A DNA stretch of 64,000 nt, taken from the NCBI RefSeq assembly GCF_003660285.1, contig NZ_QXQQ01000002.1, forward strand, positions 57,034 to 121,033, in the 5' to 3' direction. The notes under the pieces were generated by a model. That model was not told the DNA's origin and searched no databases. It worked only from the letters and a program-made list of their open reading frames with translations. Of this stretch, positions 18,864 through 26,816 are shown piece by piece (the stretch's first letter is position 1; each line of letters begins with the position of its first letter). The translations under genes were made by a program, and so were the position numbers. This DNA is from Helicobacter labacensis. Lineage in GTDB: Bacteria > Campylobacterota > Campylobacteria > Campylobacterales > Helicobacteraceae.

Positions 18864-20303
18864 ATGGTATTACTGCTAGATAGTAGAAGTGGCACAGCCA
18901 TAGGGGGTTTTGAGCGCGCTCTGCTCGATCCTAGTTGTCAAGGCTTGTGCGTGCCTCAAAACCTCCCCCAAGTGGATTTTTCTACCTACCTGCCCTTGAG
19001 TTACGCCCAAGCCACCCAAACTCTCTTTAAAGCCCTAGAGCTCAATCTCAACCCCGCTCTCTTAGATCGCGCCCTTGAGCGTTACTCCAAGTTTGAGGCT
19101 ATTGCCCCCCTGCATGCCTTGAGTCCCTCCCTCTATGTCCAAGAACTCTTTCATGGTCCCACTCTAGCCTTTAAGGATATGGCACTCCAACCCTTTGGGG
19201 TGTTGCTCTCAGAGTTAGCCAAAGCACGCCAAGAAAAGTATTTGATCATGGTGGCTACTAGCGGGGATACCGGTCCAGCTACTCTAGCTAGCTTTGCTAA
19301 TCTGCCTAATACCTATGTCTTTTGTCTTTACCCCGCTCAAGGCACGAGTTTAATCCAAGCCCTGCAAATGCAAACAATAGATGCGCCCAATCTCAAGGTA
19401 GTTGGGCTAGAGGGAAATTTTGATGACGCGCAAAGCGCGCTTAAAACCCTCTTGCATGATGAGGACTTTCAAACACATTTAGCCCAAAAAGATTTGCATT
19501 TGAGTGTGGCTAATTCGATCAACTTTGGACGCATTATCTTCCAGATGGTCTATCACATTTGGGGGTATTTGGATTTGGTGCGCGCTGGAGCGATCCAGTA
19601 TGGCGATCCCATTAAAATTATGATCCCTAGTGGAAATTTTGGCAATGCCCTAGGCGCGTTCTATGCTAAAGCGATGGGCTTACCTGTGGAAAAAATTAGC
19701 GTGGTGTCTAATGCTAATGATGTCCTCACGGAGTTTTTTAACACGGGAGTTTATGACCTACGCACCCGTAGTTTGCTCAAAACCCCCTCTCCAGCGATGG
19801 ATATTCTTAAAAGCTCCAATATTGAACGCCTACTTTTTGCCCTCTTTGGCTCTGAGCGCACACAGGAGTGCATGCAAGCACTCCAAGATCAAAAATACTA
19901 CGCCCTCACTTCTAGCGAATTACAAAGCTTACGCGCGCATTTTGAGGCGTTTAGCTGTGATGACACGCATTGCTTAGATACTATCGCGCGCACCTATTGC
20001 GATCAGCACTATTTAATAGACCCCCACACCGCTACCGCGCTTTATGCCTATGAACACCTTGAGAGTCGCCTGCCCTGTGTGGTGGTCTCTACCGCCTCTT
20101 GGAGTAAGTTTGCCCACACCACTGCCCTAGCTCTAGGCAAACAAGCCAAAGACGATCAAGAAGCTCTGCAAGTTTTAGCTAAAGAGGGGATTATGCCCCC
20201 TGCTAGAGTGCAAGAGCTTTTAAGTAAGCCTCTTATACATAAAGATCGCGTGGGTGTAAGCGATCTGCAAAATTACATTAAAACATGGCTAGAAAATTTC
20301 TAG
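18864..20303 (+). CDS. thrC: Threonine synthase
   Basis: PLP enzyme that turns O-phosphohomoserine into threonine, the last step of threonine synthesis. It has 479 residues, as in H. pylori ThrC. The PLP lysine is Lys104 in LAFKDMALQPFG. The phosphate-binding GDTGPATLASF follows at about 135. ATG 18864 is preceded by AAGGATCACC. It is divergent from the CMAH-like gene and ends in a palindrome shared with petC. Confidence 0.96.
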   Translation: MVLLLDSRSGTAIGGFERALLDPSCQGLCVPQNLPQVDFSTYLPLSYAQATQTLFKALELNLNPALLDRALERYSKFEAIAPLHALSPSLYVQELFHGPTLAFKDMALQPFGVLLSELAKARQEKYLIMVATSGDTGPATLASFANLPNTYVFCLYPAQGTSLIQALQMQTIDAPNLKVVGLEGNFDDAQSALKTLLHDEDFQTHLAQKDLHLSVANSINFGRIIFQMVYHIWGYLDLVRAGAIQYGDPIKIMIPSGNFGNALGAFYAKAMGLPVEKISVVSNANDVLTEFFNTGVYDLRTRSLLKTPSPAMDILKSSNIERLLFALFGSERTQECMQALQDQKYYALTSSELQSLRAHFEAFSCDDTHCLDTIARTYCDQHYLIDPHTATALYAYEHLESRLPCVVVSTASWSKFAHTTALALGKQAKDDQEALQVLAKEGIMPPARVQELLSKPLIHKDRVGVSDLQNYIKTWLENF

Positions 20304-20319
20304 CGCGCGTTGCGCGCTA
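20301..20319. terminator. Palindrome at the thrC/petC convergence
   Basis: Perfect stem TAGCGCGC / GCGCGCTA with a 3-base loop. It overlaps the thrC stop codon and faces the petC stop on the other strand, so it probably ends both transcripts. No T-run follows on the plus strand. Confidence 0.55.
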
Positions 20320-20333
20320 ACCCCCCTTGTTTG

Positions 20334-21191
20334 CTAATGAACTTCTCTCCACACCTTTTGTTTCCACACATAGGCAAGCAAGGTCATTACCGCAAAGAAG
20401 ACCATGATCTTAATACCTAGCGCATCGCGTTGGTGTTTCTTGCTATCCCCCACTTTTTCTAGGTAATGGATGATCTGTTCTTGAGATTCTTTATTGAGCC
20501 CCACTCTAGGCATGGCTGTCCCGGGCAAGAGTTTTTGAGGATCGTTGATAAAGACTTCTAGTTTTTCACGCCCTAGTGAGCGAATCATCATGGAGAGATC
20601 GGGCACTTCCGCGCCTAAATAGCGGTGCAAGTCTTTAGGATCGCTGAGCGCGTGTTCTTTGTCGTATGTAATGCTATGGCAACGCTGGCAGGCTTGGGCA
20701 AAGACTTCTTTATCTTCTAGCTTTTTAGGCGCGATAGAAACTAGGTAAGCCACAATGTCGGATAAATCTTGATCGCTAAATTGGGCAAAAGCGGGCATGG
20801 GATAGGGGTTATCGTCCTTGTATTTGTGAGCAAGTTTAGCTGTTTTTACGGGGTCTTTGATGAAGTGGGCTAAGAATTGGGGGTTGAGCACAGCACCCAC
20901 ATGGGAGAGATCGGGAGGCACGACCCCAAAGCTCGCCCCAGCACTAGCATGGTCCATGGGAGCGGGGATTTTTTGGCTCTCAAGGCTATGGCAAGCGGTG
21001 CAATTTTGGGCAACTAAATCCTTACCCTTAGTCGCATCGCCCTTACTCAGATCAATAGGCTTTAAATCCTTGAAAGCAAAGTCAGCCGGGGGCACTTTGG
21101 GCTCCATCACGCTATGCGCATAGGGTTCTACCCCCCAGTAAAGCACCCCAATCACCACGATCAAAATCGCTAGGATTTTAAGCTCTTTCAT
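20334..21191 (-). CDS. petC: Di-haem cytochrome c1 of the bc1 complex
   Basis: Electron acceptor subunit of quinol:cytochrome c oxidoreductase, on the periplasmic side of the inner membrane. It has 285 residues. An N-terminal membrane helix (ILAILIVVIGVLYWG) is followed by two c-type haem sites, CTACH (64-68) and CQRCH (168-172), the tandem di-haem layout of epsilonproteobacteria. A second helix lies near the C-terminus (IKIMVFFAVMTLLAYVW). The start overlaps the petB stop by 4 bases. Order petA-petB-petC as in H. pylori. Confidence 0.95.
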   Translation of the reverse strand: MKELKILAILIVVIGVLYWGVEPYAHSVMEPKVPPADFAFKDLKPIDLSKGDATKGKDLVAQNCTACHSLESQKIPAPMDHASAGASFGVVPPDLSHVGAVLNPQFLAHFIKDPVKTAKLAHKYKDDNPYPMPAFAQFSDQDLSDIVAYLVSIAPKKLEDKEVFAQACQRCHSITYDKEHALSDPKDLHRYLGAEVPDLSMMIRSLGREKLEVFINDPQKLLPGTAMPRVGLNKESQEQIIHYLEKVGDSKKHQRDALGIKIMVFFAVMTLLAYVWKQKVWREVH

Positions 21192-22420
21192 TGTGCGCCC
21201 CCTTTCTTCTCAGCGCGCGCAATGAGGGGCAAGACCACAAAAAAGAGGGCTAAAAAGATGATTGAAGCCACAAAGCCCACATATTTATTATTCCCTACAG
21301 GGGGCAATTTGCCATAGATGGTGAGCACCACCATATCCACCACGAGCACCCAAAACCAAATTTGGAAGGCTTTGCGTTGGTGGGCAGGTTTGACTACCGG
21401 GCTATTATCCAAAAAGGGCAATAAAAAGAAGATCACTTGGGCGATCCCAAAGGCGACTAAGCCTAAATTGCCATTGAAAAAGAAGCCCCGTAAGACCTCA
21501 TAACTCCATAGAAAATACCACTCGGGGTAAATATGGTGCGGAGTTTTAAGGCTATTGGCGCGCTCAAAGTTAATAGGATCCATAGCAAATTCGTAATGGT
21601 AGCACACCAAGTAAAAGAAAAAGACCATGAAGGCGCACACCACAAAAATATCTTTAGAGAGAAAGACGGGCCAAAAGGGGATGACCTTAGATTCTTTCTT
21701 TTTACCCTCTTTAAACTTCTTTTCTTCGGCTTCAAAGTCCAACACTTCGCCCTCTTGGTTATTGACATGGGGGATACGCAAAGAATAAAAGTGCATGCCC
21801 ACGATGGTTAAGATCACCACAGGCAATAAAAAGACATGCAACATAAAAAAGCGCGTGAGTGTCGCGTCTGCTACGACATAATTACCCCGAATCCACACCA
21901 ACAGATCAGGACCAATGACCGGGATTTTGCCAAATAACTCCGTGATGACTGAGGCTGCCCAGTAGCTCATTTGCCCCCAAGGCAACATATAACCGCTAAA
22001 GGCTTCTGCACTAAAGATCACAAACAAGAGCATCCCGCTAATCCAAATCATCTCACGACCCTTTTTATAAGAGCCATAGTAGATTGCCACAAACATATGG
22101 ATATAGAGGATCACAAAGATCATGCTCGCAGCCGTAGCGTGGATGTGTCGCCAAAGCCAGCCATAGGCGACCTCTTGCATGATGGTAAAATTCACGCTGT
22201 CATAAGCCAATTTGGCATCGGGCTTATAATACATTAAGAGGAAAATACCTGAGATGACCAACAAACCAAAGAGGGTGAGCAAGATCACCCCCATCGCCCA
22301 CAAAAAGTTAATGTTTTTGGGAATCCAATACTCTGTCGCCAATACTCTGGTGAGTTTCTTCACCCCTAAGCGTTGATCTAGCCAGTCCACAACCCCCGTT
22401 GCTTTTTTGATTTCTGCCAT
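21188..22420 (-). CDS. petB: Cytochrome b of the bc1 complex
   Basis: Membrane core of quinol:cytochrome c oxidoreductase, carrying two b haems and both quinone sites. It has 410 residues with about eight to nine helices. Haem-binding histidines are seen in WRHIHATAASMIFVILYIHM, and the quinol-site PEWY motif is present (YPEWYFLWSYEVLRG). The C-terminal extension and the acidic/basic loop (EEKKFKEGKKKESK) are like other Helicobacter PetB. It lies 10 bases after petA and overlaps petC. Confidence 0.96.
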   Translation of the reverse strand: MAEIKKATGVVDWLDQRLGVKKLTRVLATEYWIPKNINFLWAMGVILLTLFGLLVISGIFLLMYYKPDAKLAYDSVNFTIMQEVAYGWLWRHIHATAASMIFVILYIHMFVAIYYGSYKKGREMIWISGMLLFVIFSAEAFSGYMLPWGQMSYWAASVITELFGKIPVIGPDLLVWIRGNYVVADATLTRFFMLHVFLLPVVILTIVGMHFYSLRIPHVNNQEGEVLDFEAEEKKFKEGKKKESKVIPFWPVFLSKDIFVVCAFMVFFFYLVCYHYEFAMDPINFERANSLKTPHHIYPEWYFLWSYEVLRGFFFNGNLGLVAFGIAQVIFFLLPFLDNSPVVKPAHQRKAFQIWFWVLVVDMVVLTIYGKLPPVGNNKYVGFVASIIFLALFFVVLPLIARAEKKGGAQ

Positions 22421-22430
22421 TCTCTATCCT

Positions 22431-22932
22431 TTATGCGTGCGCGACCATGTTTTTATACTCTGGACCCACTTCGCCAAAGGTGATCTTAGAGCCCTCAAGT
22501 TTAAAGGGGGGGATCTCAAAGGGGCGAGGCGGAGGGGTGCCCGGGATATTCACCCCATTGCTGGTAAAACGCCCGCCATGGCAGGGGCATAAAAAACCTT
22601 TTTGGATGGATTCAAAATTAGGAATACAACCCAAATGGGTGCAATTGCACCCCCACAGTGAACACCCCGCCTTGAATCTTAAAATCGCGCTTGGGATCGA
22701 AGGCATCCTTAGGGTCTTTTTTGATGATGTAGACCGGTTTACCCCGCCACTCCACACTAGAAAACTCCCCATCTTTCATATTGCTCACATCCACGCTAGT
22801 AAAACCTGCGGATACCACGCTAGGCAAGGGGTCCCAAGTCTTTTTCATAGCCACCAAGCTAGCTAGCGCACCTGCGCCCGCTACCCCAGCTAGTGCCATG
22901 CTCAAAAAGTCGCGCCGATTCATCTCCGCCAT
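22431..22932 (-). CDS. petA: Rieske iron-sulfur subunit of bc1, frameshifted as written
   Basis: Carries the [2Fe-2S] centre that takes electrons from quinol. ATG 22932 (MAEMNRRDFLSMALAG, a Tat-like RRDF signal plus helix) is best placed behind AGGA; ATG 22935 and GTG 22938 are alternatives. The first frame runs to about 22618. The cluster motifs CTHLGC and CPCHGG lie in another frame, from about 22645 to 22431. The break is in TGCAATTGCACCC near 22640-22645. Inserting TG gives VQLCTHLGC, and removing one T gives VQCTHLGC. The repaired length is about 168 residues, matching the family. A respiring Helicobacter needs this gene, so a sequencing error is the likeliest cause. Confidence 0.85.
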
Positions 22933-23026
22933 CATCACTCCTGCTTAAATTATTGCAAAAGGCGATTTTACATGAAAAAGTTTAATACTATGCTTTTGGG
23001 GGGATAGCTCAAAGCCCCTCCAAAGT

Positions 23027-23045
23027 GGCGCGTAACCAGCGCGCC
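23027..23045 (-). terminator. GC-rich hairpin after tonB
   Basis: Inverted repeat GGCGCG / CGCGCC with a 7-base loop, lying a few bases beyond the tonB stop and before the petA promoter region on the same strand. It resembles the hairpins near 17.0 and 20.3 kb and also lacks a T-run. Confidence 0.45.
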
Positions 23046-23048
23046 TGC

Positions 23049-23867
23049 TCATTCTTCTTTGATCGTGTAGGCAATGGGGATTTTCAAATGCACGGTTTGT
23101 TTGGGGGTGGGGAAGAGTCTAGCTGCTTCTTTTACTGCCTGCACCGCTGCGCGGTTGAGAATCTCTGAGCCTGAACTCTTAGCCACCCTGATGTCTGTGG
23201 TGCTACCATCGGCATTGAGAGTAAACTCCACCAAAACTTCCCCCTCAATCCCACGCACCATCGCCATTCTAGGGTATCTATTTTTTGAAGAAATCGCCAT
23301 TTGGATCTTCATCAAAAATTCATTGCTCACCCCGGGGTTGTAGGCTTGCGCGCTGGCTTGCGCCCCCTCAGATTTCTGGTTGGATTCCTCGCGTTTTTGC
23401 TGTTTGGGCGTGGGTTCGCTAGGCTTGTTAGCCTCTTCTTTAGCCGGTTTAGCAGGTTCTGGTTTGGGCTCTGGTTTTACCTCTGGTTTGGGCTTAGGCT
23501 CAGGTTTTGGGGTTGGCTTAGGCTCTGGTTTAGGTTTAGGTTTAGGTTTAGGCTCAGGCTTGGGCTTATGCTGGATTTTGTGGTGGACATTGTGGTGGGT
23601 TTTGGGCTCTTCTTTGGGTTTCTCTTTAGGTTTTTCTTGGGGGGGAGTTTGGGGGGCTTGTTGGGCGTGCTGGAGCTGGTTGGAGTGGGTGTTGATGCTG
23701 GCTAAACTCATGGTGAGAGTCTTGGTGCCTGATTGGGCTAGACTCTCCACTTTTTCATAGCTAGCAAAGGCTATCCACAATCCCACGGCGTAGATCACCG
23801 CTGTGATCGCGAAACTCACCCCCGTAGAAAATCTACTTTGTTTCTGTAGAGATGGAGAAGTTTTCAT
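23049..23867 (-). CDS. tonB: TonB energy transducer
   Basis: Spans the periplasm and passes proton-motive energy from ExbB-ExbD to outer-membrane receptors for iron, nickel or cobalamin. It has about 272 residues from ATG 23867 (MKTSPSLQ); an upstream TTG at 23912 is possible but less natural. An inner-membrane helix (SFAITAVIYAVGLWIAF) is followed by a long Pro-Lys/Pro-Glu region (about 70-165) and a C-terminal TonB domain (YPRMAMVRGIEGEVLVEF). The start overlaps the exbD end by 35 bases. Order exbB-exbD-tonB, as in H. pylori. Confidence 0.93.
   Translation of the reverse strand: MKTSPSLQKQSRFSTGVSFAITAVIYAVGLWIAFASYEKVESLAQSGTKTLTMSLASINTHSNQLQHAQQAPQTPPQEKPKEKPKEEPKTHHNVHHKIQHKPKPEPKPKPKPKPEPKPTPKPEPKPKPEVKPEPKPEPAKPAKEEANKPSEPTPKQQKREESNQKSEGAQASAQAYNPGVSNEFLMKIQMAISSKNRYPRMAMVRGIEGEVLVEFTLNADGSTTDIRVAKSSGSEILNRAAVQAVKEAARLFPTPKQTVHLKIPIAYTIKEE
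23527..23550 (-). repeat. In-frame hexamer repeat in tonB
   Basis: Four exact copies of GGTTTA on the plus strand (TAAACC on the coding strand) encode alternating Pro and Lys. Because the unit is 6 bases, copy-number change would alter the linker length without shifting the frame. Confidence 0.7.
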
Positions 23868-24222
23868 GGTTTTGGGCTTTGAGAATGTCCATGATCTCAA
23901 CAAAAGTGCCAAATTTGGAGTCTTTGTCGCTACGCAGATCCACGAGGGTTTTAGGATCGGTTTTGGCGATCAAGGCTTTGAGATCGTCTAAACTTTGGGG
24001 CTTGTCGTTGACATAAATTCCATCGGATTTATCCACCACGATCGTAACTTTCTTTTCGGGTTGCTCCATTTTTTGCGCGCTAGCCGCGCTGGGAAGATTG
24101 ACCTTGATCTTACCTTCCGCAATGAAAGTGGACACGCTTAAGACTAAAGCCAGCAATACCAACATTACATCAATGAAAGGCACAATATTCAGACCATCTC
24201 CCCGGCGTAGTCTAACTTTCAT
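23833..24222 (-). CDS. exbD: Biopolymer transport protein ExbD
   Basis: Proton-channel partner of ExbB, energising TonB. It has 129 residues with a short cytoplasmic start (MKVRLRRGDGLNIVPFIDVML), in which the membrane Asp needed for proton transfer is visible (FIDVMLVLLALVL). A periplasmic domain follows. It lies 2 bases after exbB and overlaps tonB, so the three genes form one operon. Confidence 0.95.
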   Translation of the reverse strand: MKVRLRRGDGLNIVPFIDVMLVLLALVLSVSTFIAEGKIKVNLPSAASAQKMEQPEKKVTIVVDKSDGIYVNDKPQSLDDLKALIAKTDPKTLVDLRSDKDSKFGTFVEIMDILKAQNHENFSISTETK

Positions 24223-24224
24223 CG

Positions 24225-24671
24225 TTACGCCTTACGACTCAATTTGAATTGTTCAGAGAGAACATCTACTTTGCGCAAGAACATATTGTAAACCATCAAG
24301 GTGGGGATAGCGACCACCAAACCAAAGGCGGTTGCCTTCAGGGCTAAAGAGAGCCCTAAGGTGATCGCCTTAGCGTCCAGCCCAGTCGCGCTAGTGCTCA
24401 TGTCGTAGAAAGTTACCATCACCCCTAAAATAGTGCCCAATAACCCCACATAAGGGGCGTTAGAAAAGATGATGTAAAGCATGGTGAGATTCTTCGTCAG
24501 GTCTAGATCCAATCTATCGGGATCGTCATAAAGTTTGAAATCAAGGCGCGCGTAAAAGATAATGCGTTCAATGGTGAACCAAAGTGCTAAAAAGCCCATC
24601 AGCCCTAACACGCTAAACACCCCAATATCCACATACTCCCCAATGAGTTTAACAGAAAAACCTTCGCCCAT
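24225..24671 (-). CDS. exbB: Biopolymer transport protein ExbB
   Basis: Inner-membrane motor subunit for TonB, 148 residues, with three hydrophobic segments and the conserved MotA/TolQ/ExbB stretch ([18 protein letters not shown], about 75-92; then [20 protein letters not shown]). First gene of the exbB-exbD-tonB operon, with a good promoter 33 bases upstream. H. pylori has the same order (HP1339-HP1341). Confidence 0.95.
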   Translation of the reverse strand: MGEGFSVKLIGEYVDIGVFSVLGLMGFLALWFTIERIIFYARLDFKLYDDPDRLDLDLTKNLTMLYIIFSNAPYVGLLGTILGVMVTFYDMSTSATGLDAKAITLGLSLALKATAFGLVVAIPTLMVYNMFLRKVDVLSEQFKLSRKA

Positions 24672-24703
24672 ACCAAGCCTTTAGTGTAGTGTAAAGGGTG
24701 TTG

Positions 24704-24732
24704 ATTGTATTGATTTTGTAATAAAAAGTCAA
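24704..24732 (-). promoter_or_regulatory. Promoter of exbB-exbD-tonB
   Basis: On the minus strand TTGACT (24732-24727) and TACAAT (24709-24704) are separated by exactly 17 bases. The -10 lies 33 bases before the exbB start. Iron or nickel control through Fur or NikR is plausible from biology, but I see no clear operator. Confidence 0.7.
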
Positions 24733-24755
24733 GCTAAAAAATTTTTCGTGTATGT

Positions 24756-25754
24756 TTAAAATAAATAGGCATAGCCCACATAAAACTCACTATGGGGCAC
24801 GATGCTAAGACTTTGTTTGAGAGTTTGCTGGGTGCCCACATTGCTGTTGCCATAATTATACCAATTTTGCGCACTGAGCTTGTAATAGGGGAATTTCCAC
24901 CCCACGATCACGCGGTTGTGCTCGCCCACATACATCTGTGTCCCCACATTGACAAAAAAGCCACTCCCGGCCGCAAAAAAGCGCGTCTTACGCCCTAGGA
25001 CTTGGTTGACAAAGCGATCGCTCCAAAACATCGTATACTCCACACCTCCGCCCACAAACAAGCCCACCTTGAAAAAGAACATCTTGGAGTAAATTTTCTT
25101 GATCCAAAAATCCAATGGGAGATTTAAAAACATATCTACATTAAACCCAAAACTCAAGGCATGCGCGCTGTGCCCTAAAAGACTACTCTGGGGGTTGGGC
25201 GTGGGGCAAATACCCAAGGGGTTATTAGCGCTCAAGGGCGCGCAGGGCGAGCTATAGCCACTTGGCACGGCTAAATCCCCCCCCACATTTTTAAACCCAC
25301 TGGGTACATTGCCATGGCTAATACTTTGGGGGATCACCCCCCCTGTAGAAGGGTCAATGGCTTTGATGTATTTGGGGTTGTAGTTTTGCCCCCCCTGGTT
25401 GGCGATACTGGTCAATCTGCCTAAATTAGCACTGACATACTCTAGCGTGCCATAGACACGCAACCCGCTAATGGCAAATTTGTCAAAGAAGATTTCATCG
25501 CCCAAAGTGTAGGTAAAGGCAAAATTCGCGTTTTTATCCGTGCCGTAAGTGCCCTTTAGCAAATCGCCTTGACAGAGATTTTGGGGGCATACAGGCGCGC
25601 CATTGGGCATGACACTAGGGTTATGCATGCTCACTTGCTGGCTAAAAGTGCTAGAAGACCCCTGGGCTGATCCTAGGCGCACCCCCGTATAGACATGGTT
25701 TTTTACCGCTCCTAACACCTGCGTGGCTAAGAAGATCGCAACGGCTAAGCGCAT
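24756..25754 (-). CDS. Helicobacter outer-membrane beta-barrel protein
   Basis: About 332 residues from ATG 25754, which overlaps the dus stop (TAATG). It has a signal peptide (MRLAVAIFLATQVLGA), then alternating strands (HVYTGVRLGSAQG, FFKVGLFVGGGVEYTMFW) and the C-terminal pattern FYVGYAYLF ending in Phe. Four cysteines (CPQNLC and CAPLS...GIC) probably form loop disulfides. The neighbourhood of an OMP beside a Dus gene resembles HP0726-HP0727. It is a family-level call; its ligand or transport role is unknown. Confidence 0.8.
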   Translation of the reverse strand: MRLAVAIFLATQVLGAVKNHVYTGVRLGSAQGSSSTFSQQVSMHNPSVMPNGAPVCPQNLCQGDLLKGTYGTDKNANFAFTYTLGDEIFFDKFAISGLRVYGTLEYVSANLGRLTSIANQGGQNYNPKYIKAIDPSTGGVIPQSISHGNVPSGFKNVGGDLAVPSGYSSPCAPLSANNPLGICPTPNPQSSLLGHSAHALSFGFNVDMFLNLPLDFWIKKIYSKMFFFKVGLFVGGGVEYTMFWSDRFVNQVLGRKTRFFAAGSGFFVNVGTQMYVGEHNRVIVGWKFPYYKLSAQNWYNYGNSNVGTQQTLKQSLSIVPHSEFYVGYAYLF

Positions 25755-26743
25755 TAACAACTCTGGTTGTTTAAGGAGATAATCTGGGGGAGATCGTGCA
25801 AGACTTGCGCGTGGCTGAAAAATTCTTCGACTTGGGCGCGTGCGACTAGCGGATCACCCATGCAATTGACACACTCTTTAAATGCGCTCGCGCCCACATG
25901 TCCTTTAGCATAGGCATGTAAATTTTTGCGAAACATCACCACACCCCTAGCCCCGTAAAAATCCACCATCTTATCAAAGTGTTCTAAAACCAAGTCTTTT
26001 TTAAGCACGGGGGGTAACTCTTGCGTATCATGCTTGATCTGCCAGAAGATCCAAGGTTTAACTAAACTGGCACGCCCAATCATCACTCCTTGCGCCCCTG
26101 TGTAAGCGCGCACCTGTTTAGCCTTCTGCACGCTGTCAATCTCGCCATTGACGACCAAGGGTTTGTTTAAAATCTGGCGCATCAAGCGCACACTCTCATA
26201 GTCAATCCTCTCTTTCTTGTAGCGATCGGCACGCGTGCGCGCATGCACCACTACAAAATCCACCGGCGCATCATTGAGCGCGTGCGCGATCTCTTCTGGG
26301 ATTTTGCGCTCAAAACCCAAACGCACTTTTACACTGGTGTAGGGCTTATTGGTGTGTGTGCGCACCACCCTCAAGAGCTTAACTAGGTGGTTTAAATCCT
26401 TGAGTAAGCCACTTCCATTGCCATGGTTGGCTACCTTAGGGGCGGGGCAACCGCAATTAAAATCCAAAATATCGATCCCCTCTATGGCATTGAGCAATTC
26501 CACCGCCCTTTGCACGATCTCCACCTTAGAGCCTGCGATTTGCACACTAAAGGGATTTTCATCGGGGGATTTCTCCAGCATCTTGGCGTTTTTCTCAAAG
26601 GCATACACCAGCGCATGGGAGCTTATCATCTCGCTCACCGTTACATCCACCCCAAAGCGTTTCACCACACTCCTAAAAGGCAGATCGGTATAACCTGCCA
26701 AAGGGGCTAAAAATAATAAGTTATCAAATTCAAGTCTCGCCAT
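25754..26743 (-). CDS. dus: tRNA-dihydrouridine synthase
   Basis: FMN enzyme that reduces uridine to dihydrouridine in tRNA, about 329 residues from ATG 26743 (MARLEFDN). Upstream in-frame starts exist at 26752 and 26791 and none has a clear ribosome site. Family motifs are visible: FLAPLAGYTDLPFR near the start, NCGCPAPKV with the catalytic Cys, and a GVMIGRASLVKPW flavin-phosphate loop. Downstream neighbour is an OMP gene that it overlaps by one base. Confidence 0.93.
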   Translation of the reverse strand: MARLEFDNLLFLAPLAGYTDLPFRSVVKRFGVDVTVSEMISSHALVYAFEKNAKMLEKSPDENPFSVQIAGSKVEIVQRAVELLNAIEGIDILDFNCGCPAPKVANHGNGSGLLKDLNHLVKLLRVVRTHTNKPYTSVKVRLGFERKIPEEIAHALNDAPVDFVVVHARTRADRYKKERIDYESVRLMRQILNKPLVVNGEIDSVQKAKQVRAYTGAQGVMIGRASLVKPWIFWQIKHDTQELPPVLKKDLVLEHFDKMVDFYGARGVVMFRKNLHAYAKGHVGASAFKECVNCMGDPLVARAQVEEFFSHAQVLHDLPQIISLNNQSC

Positions 26744-26816
26744 CGCGCGCATGTTAGCTAATTTTCTCTTAACGCGCGCCATTGACAACACCCTAAAAAG
26801 ATCGCCACAAAACGCT

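Noticed and set aside
23301..23760. Long Gly/Leu/Phe-rich frames opposite tonB
   Set aside because: They are the antisense of the Pro-Lys repeat; composition is an artefact and there is no ribosome site.
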